A DNA stretch of 21,828 bases, taken from positions 1 to 21,828 of the forward strand of contig CAZGJL010000013.1 in the NCBI GenBank assembly GCA_964526665.1, written 5' to 3'. The notes beneath the pieces were generated by a model. That model did not search any database. It worked only from the letters and a program-made list of their open reading frames with translations, and was not told the DNA's origin. Made by a program: the position numbers and the translations under genes. Positions 13,243 through 19,926 of this stretch are shown one piece after another (position 1 is the stretch's first letter; every line of letters begins with the position of its first letter). Origin of the DNA: M50B91 sp964526665. Lineage in GTDB: Bacteria; Patescibacteriota; Gracilibacteria; UBA4473.

Positions 13243-13926
13243 ATGAAAACACTCTCGATTGTTGCCACCCCAATAGGGAATCTTTCCGATATTACATTTC
13301 GTGCGATCGAAGTTTTGAAAAACGCAGACTTGGTTCTTGCTGAGGACACGCGTCATACCAAAATTCTTTTCAACCACTATAAAATTCATACACCGCTTCA
13401 GTCATGTCACGCGCAGACGAGTCCTGAAAAAATAGAAGCAATGTTTGCGGGATTTAAGGATGGAGCAAACCTAGCGGTTGTTTCTGATGCAGGAACACCG
13501 GGAATTTCTGATCCAGGGTTTCGTGCTGTTCGTTCAGCGATAAAACATGGATTTACAATTTCACCAATTCCAGGAGCAAGTGCATTGATTTCACTGGTAT
13601 CGGTGGCAGGTGTTCCGGCAGACAAATTTACATTTTTAGGATTCCTTCCGCACAAAAAAGGACGGCAAACAATTTTAAAAAATTTGGTTGGAGCAGCATT
13701 ATCGACAGTTTTTTATGAATCAGTACATCGTTTTCCTCGTTTGTTAACAGAACTAGAGAAAGTGATATCAAAAGACAGAATCATTGTTGTAGGGCGAGAA
13801 TTAACAAAAATGCACGAAGAAATTTTTCGTGGAACCATTGCAGAAGCATTACAAAATTTTACTACAGAAAACACAAGAGGGGAGTTTGTCGTATTGATTG
13901 CTCCTGATAATTTTTCACTCAGTTAA
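13243..13926 (+). CDS. rsmI: 16S rRNA (cytidine-1402 2'-O)-methyltransferase
   Basis: A 227-residue SAM-dependent tetrapyrrole-methylase-fold protein. RsmI signatures: LSIVATPIGNLSDITFRAIE (4-23), VLAEDTRHTKILFNHY (31-46), AVVSDAGTPGISDPGFRAVR (78-97), SPIPGASALISLVSVAGVPA (106-125), FLGFLPHKKGRQ (130-141), FYESVHRFPRLLTEL and the RELTKMHEEIFRGT stretch. It methylates the 2'-OH of C1402 in the ribosomal P site together with RsmH. It is shorter than E. coli RsmI (~286) because the C-terminal extra domain is absent, as in many compact genomes. Its stop lies 1 nt before the ldh ATG. Confidence 0.95.
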   Translation: MKTLSIVATPIGNLSDITFRAIEVLKNADLVLAEDTRHTKILFNHYKIHTPLQSCHAQTSPEKIEAMFAGFKDGANLAVVSDAGTPGISDPGFRAVRSAIKHGFTISPIPGASALISLVSVAGVPADKFTFLGFLPHKKGRQTILKNLVGAALSTVFYESVHRFPRLLTELEKVISKDRIIVVGRELTKMHEEIFRGTIAEALQNFTTENTRGEFVVLIAPDNFSLS

Positions 13927-13927
13927 A

Positions 13928-14830
13928 ATGAAAAAAATTGCCATTATCGGAACTGGAAATGTAGGCGCTCATATAGCAAGCGCGGCAGTAAACAAAGAAA
14001 TTCCTGCAGAGTTGTTCCTCATAGATCAGAATCAAGAATTCGAAACAGGACAGGTTTTGGATTTGCGCGATACATTGCTTTTTTCTCCTGATATGAGGGT
14101 TTCTAGTGGGAATTTGAAGAATAAAACTACACGAGAGGCAGATATATTCGTCATAACAGCTGGAGCGGCACAGAGCCCAGGAGAGACAAGAATTGATTTA
14201 CTCGGACGGAATGTAGAGATTTTGAAATCAATTAAAAAGGATTTGGGAAAAGTGAAGAAAGAAGCGGTTGTGATTTTGGTTTCCAATCCAGTAGATATTC
14301 TTACGAAGATTGCGGCGGATATTTTTGGACTTCCTGATGGGCAAGTTTTAGGGACTGGAACATTGCTTGATACATCACGTTTACGATGGAGACTAGCAGA
14401 ACGATTTGATAGAAATATTGCTAATATTCATGGGTATGTTTTGGGAGAGCATGGAGATTCTGAATTTGTGGCGTGGTCAACGGTTGATAATGCAGATGAG
14501 ATTTTTTCTGCAGATCGTGAAAAATTAGAAAAACAGGTACGCATGGCAGCATATGAAATTATAGAGGGTAAAGGGGCTACTTATTTTGGTATAGGAGCTG
14601 CAACAGTTGAAATTTTATTGGCAGTCCTCTTAGATGCGGGGCGAGTGTTTCCGGTATCTGCTGTTTTAAATGGAGAGTACGGTATTGAAGGAATGGCTAT
14701 TGGAGTTCCCGCAAAAATTGGGGCTAAAGGAGTAGAGGAAATTATTGAAAAACCACTTACAAAAGAAGAGCAATCACAATTGCAGGCGTCTGCAAAAAAA
14801 CTGAAAGATATCTTCGCGGAGTTGAAATAA
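13928..14830 (+). CDS. ldh: L-lactate dehydrogenase
   Basis: A 300-residue NAD-dependent LDH. The Rossmann motif GTGNVG is at 8-13 and Asp33 (LFLIDQN) selects NAD. The substrate loop GAAQSPGETRIDLLGRN (79-95) has Gln82, which specifies lactate rather than malate, and the catalytic Arg88. Asp148 and Arg151 are in LLDTSRLRWRL, and the proton-shuttling His175 is in LGEHGDSEFVAWS. ATYFGIG (217-223) completes the site. It reduces pyruvate to L-lactate, regenerating NAD in fermentation. I start it at 13928, one base after the rsmI stop; the frame continues upstream only into rsmI. It is probably co-transcribed with rsmI and converges on the lipoprotein gene. Confidence 0.95.
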   Translation: MKKIAIIGTGNVGAHIASAAVNKEIPAELFLIDQNQEFETGQVLDLRDTLLFSPDMRVSSGNLKNKTTREADIFVITAGAAQSPGETRIDLLGRNVEILKSIKKDLGKVKKEAVVILVSNPVDILTKIAADIFGLPDGQVLGTGTLLDTSRLRWRLAERFDRNIANIHGYVLGEHGDSEFVAWSTVDNADEIFSADREKLEKQVRMAAYEIIEGKGATYFGIGAATVEILLAVLLDAGRVFPVSAVLNGEYGIEGMAIGVPAKIGAKGVEEIIEKPLTKEEQSQLQASAKKLKDIFAELK

Positions 14831-14833
14831 GTT

Positions 14834-15163
14834 CTACTGAAGTTCTCCTTTTTCTTGGCGTCGTTTAATCATTTCGGCAATACCTTCTTCGAGTCGAGGA
14901 TCTTGTTTTCCAATTTTTTCTAAAATAGCTTCAGTGTCTCCAGAATTTTCTTGTTGTCGAGTTTTCAAAATCTGTTTCAAGCGTTCTTGAGCATATTTTT
15001 CAGTAACTTCGCCATTATCAAGTTGTAATTGAAGCTGTTGAATCTCAGCAGCAACATTTTCTCCTTCGGCAATAACTTGTGCTTCTTCAGCAGGAGTTTT
15101 CTCAGGAGTGCTGCATCCAGCAAGCATAAGAACGAGAACGGAAAGGATCAATAATTTTTTCAT
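14834..15163 (-). CDS. Small lipoprotein
   Basis: A 109-residue protein whose N-terminus is a lipoprotein signal: MKKLLILSVLVLMLAGC with lipobox LAGC at 14-17 and Cys17 as the lipidated residue, followed by STPEKTP. The mature part is Gln/Glu/Lys-rich and helical (EIQQLQLQLDNGEVTEKYAQ), probably a coiled coil. I start it at 15163 because the signal begins there; an in-frame extension to 15265 overlaps nrdG. It is the last gene of the nrd operon, 10 nt after nrdG, and ends 3 nt from the convergent ldh. No hairpin terminator is visible. Function unknown. Confidence 0.8.
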   Translation of the reverse strand: MKKLLILSVLVLMLAGCSTPEKTPAEEAQVIAEGENVAAEIQQLQLQLDNGEVTEKYAQERLKQILKTRQQENSGDTEAILEKIGKQDPRLEEGIAEMIKRRQEKGELQ

Positions 15164-15173
15164 CGAGCGCAAA

Positions 15174-15878
15174 TTACACATGTGTTTGCAACTTGTCCAC
15201 ATGTTTTTCTGCAATTTTTTTAAATCCTTCAATTTTTTCTTCTGTGCAGGCATGAAATGCTCCAAATTTTGGATCGAGTGTTTTTTCTGGTCGGAAGTTT
15301 TGAATCGTGAACGTTTTTACATAACCAATGTCTTTGAAGATTTTCTTCAATACTTTTATGTCATGGAATTCATCAATTACCGTCGTGCGAAATTCGTAAT
15401 CAATATTAGATTTTTTAATCAATTCCACGCTCTTTCGCATAGAATTAGCATCTACTTTTAACCCAGAGAGAGACTCATAATCATCTAATGGCATTTTGAT
15501 ATCCATCGCGACATAGTCGAGCAATTTCTCTTTCAAAAGCTTCTCAATCATTTCAGGATTCGTTCCGTTGGTATCGAGTTTCGTCAAAAATCCTCGTTTT
15601 CGTATTTCTCGGAAAAAGTCGGGCAAGTCAGGATGAATAGTTGGTTCTCCTCCTGAGACAACTACACCATCGAGCATTCCTTTTCGTGTATCGAGGAAGT
15701 TAAAAAACTTCTCTTCAGGGATGAAGTGTCCTTTTAGTTTTGCAATCTCCTCAGCTTTCACAAACTGTGAGTTATGACAGTATCCGCATTGAAAATTACA
15801 CCCAGCGGTAAACACAATGGCTCCGACTTTCCCGGGAAAATCCAAAAGAGTCAGGGTGTTGATCCCTCCGATTTTCAT
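15174..15878 (-). CDS. nrdG: Anaerobic ribonucleotide reductase activating radical-SAM protein
   Basis: A 234-residue radical-SAM enzyme. It opens with GGINTLTLLDFPGKVGAIVF and the cluster motif GCNFQCGYCHN (CxxxCxxC: Cys27, Cys31, Cys34). VVVSGGEPTIHPDLPDFF is the SAM-binding GGE motif, and TKLDTNGTNPE and DYVAMDIKMPLDDY are typical of the NrdG2/PflA-like group. It is expected to generate the glycyl radical, here on the separately encoded domain at 17128-17316. It is longer than E. coli NrdG (~154), as expected for the NrdG2 type. The start overlaps the upstream membrane-protein stop by 4 nt (ATGA). Confidence 0.9.
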   Translation of the reverse strand: MKIGGINTLTLLDFPGKVGAIVFTAGCNFQCGYCHNSQFVKAEEIAKLKGHFIPEEKFFNFLDTRKGMLDGVVVSGGEPTIHPDLPDFFREIRKRGFLTKLDTNGTNPEMIEKLLKEKLLDYVAMDIKMPLDDYESLSGLKVDANSMRKSVELIKKSNIDYEFRTTVIDEFHDIKVLKKIFKDIGYVKTFTIQNFRPEKTLDPKFGAFHACTEEKIEGFKKIAEKHVDKLQTHV

Positions 15879-16402
15879 TTATTCTTAAATTTATCTTCAT
15901 CAAGAATACAATCGATTGGATTTTCGGGATTATAAATAATCGGAACGACATCATTTTCTTTTGTATTTGCTGTACCGAGCCAGCTCACAGCATTGCTGTT
16001 GTTATCCTCCTTTATAACGCATTCTACTCCATGAATGGAGAAGGTATAGAGTGTTTGTGTGGTAACAAATGATCCTTTTTTTACGCTGGTACAAATAGCA
16101 TCCTTTTTTTTCCCATATGTGCGCAAATATACTATTTTTTGCAAAGTCTTTTTCAAAAAGGGTACTAAAGCAAATAATGTAAGAATATAAACAATCAAAA
16201 AGAGCGTTCCAATAAATTGAATGAGGGAAACATCCATGTCTCCCAATGTGAAGTTGGGAGCCAATGCATTTTCTTGATCTGTGAAGTACAGAAAACACAG
16301 TATTCCAATGTAAACAATGGGTGTTCCAAAGCGACACGCAGCAAGTACGAGTTTGGTTCCGAATTCCATTTCTGGTTGAGGGTATTGTTTGTAAAAAGAC
16401 AT
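15875..16402 (-). CDS. DUF3592-like membrane protein in the nrd operon
   Basis: A 175-residue protein with two membrane helices, about 20-40 and 59-82, and a C-terminal soluble part. The soluble part has the DUF3592 feel: a beta-rich stretch with YTFSIHGVECVIKED and the closing VPIIYNPENPIDCIL, in which a Tyr-Asn-Pro-x-x-Pro motif ends the domain. Function of this family is unknown. It begins 1 nt after the redoxin stop and overlaps nrdG by 4 nt, so it is translated with the nrd genes. Why a membrane protein sits in this operon is not clear; anchoring of the activase or redoxin is a speculation. Confidence 0.65.
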   Translation of the reverse strand: MSFYKQYPQPEMEFGTKLVLAACRFGTPIVYIGILCFLYFTDQENALAPNFTLGDMDVSLIQFIGTLFLIVYILTLFALVPFLKKTLQKIVYLRTYGKKKDAICTSVKKGSFVTTQTLYTFSIHGVECVIKEDNNSNAVSWLGTANTKENDVVPIIYNPENPIDCILDEDKFKNK

Positions 16403-16403
16403 T

Positions 16404-16643
16404 TTATAAAGTGTTCAAAAACTCTTCTACTTCATAATCTTCACTCCCACGGAAGACTTCCTTTCCATCTTCTTCCAAGATCAACGTCGGTGCAGTTGTT
16501 ACGCCGTATTTCCCCAATAAGTCAGTGAATTCAGGATGATTTTCATCAACTACAAGTACGTCGAATTTAATATTATCCGCGACCCAAGATTTCATCGCTG
16601 GGCATTTGGGACAACTGGTTGTGGTCAATAGAATTCCGTTCAT
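16404..16643 (-). CDS. Glutaredoxin/NrdH-like redoxin (CPKC)
   Basis: A 79-residue thioredoxin-fold protein, the size of NrdH or glutaredoxin. It begins MNGILLTTTSCPKCPAMKSW with the redox motif Cys11-Pro-Lys-Cys14, has a cis-Pro in VTTAPTLILEEDGKEVF and ends in an amphipathic helix. Its place between nrdD and nrdG suggests that it supplies electrons to the class III reductase; thioredoxin-type reductants are known for some NrdD subtypes in place of formate. Its start overlaps the upstream gene's stop by 4 nt (ATGA). Confidence 0.85.
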   Translation of the reverse strand: MNGILLTTTSCPKCPAMKSWVADNIKFDVLVVDENHPEFTDLLGKYGVTTAPTLILEEDGKEVFRGSEDYEVEEFLNTL

Positions 16644-17113
16644 TTTATAAATATTGTTATAACTGCTGCAACCGAACCAATGGCAGAAACGACTAATGCT
16701 CCAATTGCAATATAAATTGAGGTTCGTGCATGTTTTTGAGCAGAAAGTGCATTTTTTTGCGCAGACTCAGAATTTTTTCTTGCAAGCTCTAATTCAAGAA
16801 AGTCTATGTATTTGAACTTAGCTTCAGTTGTCAGGGAGAATCTACTGTCATCCACCTTGTGTGCACCCTGGTTACCAAGAAAGTAAAATATTGATTCAGG
16901 ACTATTGTCAGGATGAAGATTCTTTTGACTCGTTGCTCTTATGAGATTTGAGTAAATCAGTTTTTCTTTTGGATTGTTTATTGAAGATCGTTTTTCCCAA
17001 TCTAAAGAAAGAGCATTAAATATTTGCTCTGGAGTGAATGATTCTTGTTCGAATCCCCATTTAATAGCTTTAAATAAGATATCTTTCTTAAAACGCTGTG
17101 CATTTTTAGACAT
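16640..17113 (-). CDS. Tail-anchored hypothetical protein
   Basis: A 157-residue protein. The N-terminal ~105 residues look like a small helical/winged-helix domain (FKKDILFKAIKWGFEQESFT, ending in RFSLTTEAKFKYIDFLELEL). A short Ala/Ser-rich coiled coil with an SAQK repeat follows (about 113-127). One hydrophobic helix closes the protein (SIYIAIGALVVSAIGSVAAV, about 132-151) with a C-terminal Lys. This wHTH, coil and TM-tail pattern recurs in unnamed bacterial proteins of unknown role. It lies 14 nt after the glycyl-radical gene and overlaps the redoxin gene by 4 nt. Confidence 0.7.
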   Translation of the reverse strand: MSKNAQRFKKDILFKAIKWGFEQESFTPEQIFNALSLDWEKRSSINNPKEKLIYSNLIRATSQKNLHPDNSPESIFYFLGNQGAHKVDDSRFSLTTEAKFKYIDFLELELARKNSESAQKNALSAQKHARTSIYIAIGALVVSAIGSVAAVITIFIK

Positions 17114-17127
17114 CCTAAAGTTTAAAA

Positions 17128-17316
17128 TTAAAACTTCTCACAAAACGCAGAGTTCGCACTTACGCATTCTTGGAAGTGTTCTCGTGAGTAGTGCTCAGAT
17201 TTTTTACCAATGTTGAAGTGACTCACCGGACGGTGATACCCCATCACACGAGTCCAAATCTCGCATTTGGTGCGGTTAGAGTTGTGGTCTGAAGCTGTAC
17301 ATTTGCAATCACTCAT
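17128..17316 (-). CDS. nrdD: Separate glycyl-radical domain of the anaerobic ribonucleotide reductase
   Basis: A 62-residue protein containing NRTKCEIWTRVMGYHRPVSH, then FNIGKKSEHYSREHF. This is the C-terminal glycyl-radical segment of class III reductases (typically ...E-V-x-S-R-V-x-G-Y-x-R-P-V...), with Gly26 the expected radical site. The large nrdD gene upstream lacks this segment, so the enzyme is encoded in two pieces. Cys4, Cys6 and Cys18 precede the Gly and Cys51 and Cys59 follow it. I start it at ATG 17316; the frame is open upstream to the nrdD stop, but that stretch is AT-rich, contains a promoter-like TATACT, and encodes a hydrophobic peptide unlike NrdD. By analogy with GrcA/YfiD, it may act as a detachable radical carrier. 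Confidence 0.85.
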   Translation of the reverse strand: MSDCKCTASDHNSNRTKCEIWTRVMGYHRPVSHFNIGKKSEHYSREHFQECVSANSAFCEKF

Positions 17317-17341
17317 AGTGGTGAAAAAGGTTAGGAAATTA

Positions 17342-17370
17342 AGTATAATTTTTTTGAACAAGATGGGCAA
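17342..17370 (-). promoter_or_regulatory. Candidate internal promoter for the glycyl-radical gene
   Basis: On the minus strand TTGCCC (17370-17365) and TATACT (17347-17342) are 17 bp apart, predicting a transcript start ~18 nt before the ATG at 17316. It sits in the 66-nt gap after the nrdD stop. It would allow the radical domain, redoxin and NrdG to be made independently of the large subunit. Confidence 0.45.
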
Positions 17371-17382
17371 ATTTTTTTTTGC

Positions 17383-19557
17383 CTATGACACATGAGAACA
17401 CTTTTTGTCACATGTTTTGGAAGATTTTTGGATCGTTTCCTGACGACGAGAATCGAATTTCTTTCGGGTATCGTGATCAGATTTTCCTCCGTGTTTTTCC
17501 ATATCAACGCCAAGTTCGGCGTCGCATTTGGGACAATAGTCGTGCTCTCCAGCGATGTATCCGTGTTTTGGACAGATGGAGAATGTCGGAGTGATCGTGA
17601 TGTATGGCAATTTGAATTGCGTGAGAACTTTCTTTACCAATTGTTTACATGCTTCAGCGTCAGAAAGTCTTTCTCCCATATACAAGTGAAGAACCGTTCC
17701 TCCCGTGTATTTTTTTTGCAATTTGTCTTGTAATTTTAACGCTTCAAAAGCATCAGCCGTGTATTCCACAGGAAGCTGTGAAGAGTTGGAATAATATGGC
17801 GTTTCAGGAGTTCCGGCTTGAAGAATTTTTGGAAATCGTTTCCTGTCCTCACGAGCAAATCGGTAGGTTGTTCCTTCGGCAGGAGTTGCCTCTAGGTTGT
17901 AGAGATTTCCAGTTTCTTCTTGGAATTCCACGAGTTTGTCTCGCATGAAATCAAGAACATCTTCAGCAAATTCCTGACCCCATTCATCGGCAATATTATG
18001 TTTGTCGTCTGTGAAATTCCGAATGGCTTCGTTCATTCCGTTCAAACCAATAGTAGAGAAGTGGCTGTCCAATTTTCCGAGATATCGTTTTGTGTATGGG
18101 AAAAGTCCGCGATCGATCCATTTCTGAACCTCTACTCGTTTTAATTCCAATGATGTTCGAGCCAAGAACATCAGGTGTTCTACTCGTTTCAAAAAAGCTT
18201 CTTTGTCGCCCTTGTATTCATATCCAATTCGCGGGAGAGAAACAGTAACCACTCCGATTGATCCTGTCATTTCTCCTGAACCGAAGAGTCCACCTCCTCG
18301 TGCGAGCAATTCTTTCATGTCCAACTGAAGTCGGCAGCACATTGATCGAACGTCGCTGGGATTGAGGTCTGAATTAATGAAGTTCTGGAAGTACGGCATT
18401 CCGTATTTAGCCGTCATCTCGAAAAGAGATTCAGTTTTGGGATCTTCCCATTTGAAATCTTTTGTAATGTTGTATGTCGGAATAGGGAAGGTAAAAACAC
18501 GTCCTTTTGCGTCTCCCGCAGTCATTACTTCGATGAAGGCTTTGTTTACGATATCCATTTCTGGCTGACATTCCTCGAATGTGTACTCGTACGCTTTTCC
18601 TCCTAATTTCAATCGTTTCTTTTTCAAATCTTCAGGACATTCCCAATCGAGTGTCACATTTGTAAATGGAGTTTGTGTTCCCCAACGTGATGGAACATTT
18701 AGGTTGAACACGAATGACTGCATGTTTTGCAATACGTGTTTGTACGTTGTTTTGTAAATGTACTCCTCTTTGTCTTTGTCAGATTTGAAACAAAAGTGTC
18801 CGGACTCATCAATTTCTTTTTCAAGTTTTACTTTGAATTTCTTTACAAACGGTGCCATATACGTGTCAAAACTAGAGAACGCTTGCGCTCCAGCCCATTC
18901 GTTTTGCAATGTTCCCAGGAAGTTCACCATTTGGCTTACCGCCGTGGTGAGGTGTTTTGGCGGGTTTGACTCAGTTTTGTCTGGCACTCCGTTGAATCCT
19001 TCTTCAAGCAAAACGCGAAGAGACCATCCAGCACAGTATCCAGAAAACATATCCAAATCGTGGATGTGGAAGTCTCCGTTTCGGTGTGCATCTCCGCATT
19101 CTCGTGGGTAGATGTGGCTGAGCCAGTAGTTGGCGGTCACTTTTCCAGATGTATTGAGCACCATTCCTCCGAGACTGTATCCCTGGTTTGAGTTTGCATT
19201 TACTCGCCAATCCAATTTGTTCAAATATTCACCAATAGTGTTTCCTACATTTACTACAACACTCTTGTCCCCACGAACTTGGCTACGACGTTCTCGGTAG
19301 AGGATATAAGACTTTGCTGTTTGAGCGTGTCCTTCTTCGATCAAAACTTTTTCTACAGAATCTTGCACTTGTTCTACGCTTGGGACTTTGTCCTTATATT
19401 GTGTATCAATATATTTAACAATTCTCTCGGTGATTTCCTTGGACATTTCTTCATTGGTTCCTCCAATTGCTTGGGCGGCAGCCCAGAGAGCTTTTTGAAT
19501 TTTTTCTGGCTTGAAATCTACGATTTCTCCTGTGCGTTTTTGAACTTTGAAAATCAT
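17383..19557 (-). CDS. nrdD: Anaerobic ribonucleoside-triphosphate reductase, large part without glycyl-radical domain
   Basis: A 724-residue class III reductase. Residues 1-90 are an ATP-cone (KRTGEIVDFKPEKIQKALWA and VEQVQDSVEKVLIEEGHAQT). The barrel shows IYPRECGDAHRNGDFHIHDL (149-168), TAVSQMVNFLGTLQNEWAGA (205-224), SRWGTQTPFTNVTLDW (290-305), the SMCCRLQLDM segment likely to hold the thiyl Cys (405-414), and GSIGVVTVSLPRIGYE (432-447). The zinc site is CPKHGY (662-667) with CPKC (675-678). In ordinary NrdD the glycyl-radical segment follows within about 40 residues; here the protein ends instead in a Lys/Cys-rich tail (CDKKC 716-720) and a TAG stop. That segment is the next gene in the same frame. 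NrdR-type sites cover its promoter. Confidence 0.95.
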   Translation of the reverse strand: MIFKVQKRTGEIVDFKPEKIQKALWAAAQAIGGTNEEMSKEITERIVKYIDTQYKDKVPSVEQVQDSVEKVLIEEGHAQTAKSYILYRERRSQVRGDKSVVVNVGNTIGEYLNKLDWRVNANSNQGYSLGGMVLNTSGKVTANYWLSHIYPRECGDAHRNGDFHIHDLDMFSGYCAGWSLRVLLEEGFNGVPDKTESNPPKHLTTAVSQMVNFLGTLQNEWAGAQAFSSFDTYMAPFVKKFKVKLEKEIDESGHFCFKSDKDKEEYIYKTTYKHVLQNMQSFVFNLNVPSRWGTQTPFTNVTLDWECPEDLKKKRLKLGGKAYEYTFEECQPEMDIVNKAFIEVMTAGDAKGRVFTFPIPTYNITKDFKWEDPKTESLFEMTAKYGMPYFQNFINSDLNPSDVRSMCCRLQLDMKELLARGGGLFGSGEMTGSIGVVTVSLPRIGYEYKGDKEAFLKRVEHLMFLARTSLELKRVEVQKWIDRGLFPYTKRYLGKLDSHFSTIGLNGMNEAIRNFTDDKHNIADEWGQEFAEDVLDFMRDKLVEFQEETGNLYNLEATPAEGTTYRFAREDRKRFPKILQAGTPETPYYSNSSQLPVEYTADAFEALKLQDKLQKKYTGGTVLHLYMGERLSDAEACKQLVKKVLTQFKLPYITITPTFSICPKHGYIAGEHDYCPKCDAELGVDMEKHGGKSDHDTRKKFDSRRQETIQKSSKTCDKKCSHVS

Positions 19558-19620
19558 TTGAAAAGTGGAATATTGTGGTGTTTTTGAGTACTTTTGCTCG
19601 TTTTATTAAAATCACCCCAT

Positions 19621-19668
19621 ACACAACATATTGTGTTGGATTTGAATTCTGCCCACAATATTTAGTAG
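19621..19668 (-). promoter_or_regulatory. Tandem NrdR-box-like operator upstream of nrdD
   Basis: ACACAACATATTGTGT (19621-19636) matches 15 of 16 positions of the NrdR-box consensus as I know it (acaCwAtATaTwGtgt). CCACAATATTTAGTAG (19653-19668) matches 12 of 16. Their centres are 32 bp apart, the same-face spacing usual for NrdR pairs. The second box fills the spacer of the nrdD promoter. NrdR is a (deoxy)ATP-sensing repressor; its gene is not in this window. Confidence 0.75.
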
Positions 19669-19674
19669 GGTCAA
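19646..19674 (-). promoter_or_regulatory. nrdD operon promoter
   Basis: On the minus strand TTGACC (19674-19669) and CAGAAT (19651-19646) are 17 bp apart. One NrdR-like box lies exactly between the hexamers and the other just downstream of the -10, so bound repressor would block polymerase. The leader to the ATG at 19557 is about 80 nt; I see no other strong element in it. Confidence 0.5.
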
Positions 19675-19693
19675 GGAAAATGGTGTTGATTTT

Positions 19694-19924
19694 TTAGAGG
19701 AATGTGGCGAGTGAATTTTTATCCAAAGTCAATCCTTTTTTATTTTGTTTTTTGTTGACTTTTTCATTAAACCTTCACCTTGTAAGTTGGTGCAGATTTT
19801 CAAGCGTTTTCGTTGCAATAGTAAACTTTTTTGCGAGGGCAATAAGTTCCTCTCAAAAATATTTCTCACTTTCTTTTTCTCTGTATTCATCAAAAAAATC
19901 CTTGAGAACTTCAGAGAGGGGAAT
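19694..19924 (-). pseudogene. Possible decayed reading frame with two in-frame UGA codons
   Basis: Just downstream of ribH, a minus-strand frame is open to a TAA at 19696-19694 except for two TGA codons (19855-19853 and 19777-19775). It reads like a helical protein: IPLSEVLKDFFDEYREKESE, then KYF, stop, EELIALAKKFTIATKTLENL, HQLTR, stop, RFNEKVNKKQNKKGLTLDKN. There is no normal start codon. It overlaps the end of ribH in the -1 frame. It may be a degraded gene, a fragment from a UGA-recoding relative, or chance. The rest of 19558-19926 contains only the nrdD regulatory region. Confidence 0.3.
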
Positions 19925-19926
19925 AT

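Noticed and set aside
17047..17058. tRNA T-loop-like GTTCGAATCCCC
   Set aside because: No matching acceptor, D or anticodon arms; it lies inside a clearly coding minus-strand gene (WGFEQES).
17366..17383. GGCAAA/TTTGCC hairpin after the nrdD stop as a terminator
   Set aside because: The stem is AT-rich and not followed by a T-run in the direction of transcription; it is more likely a consequence of the A-run beside the -35 box.
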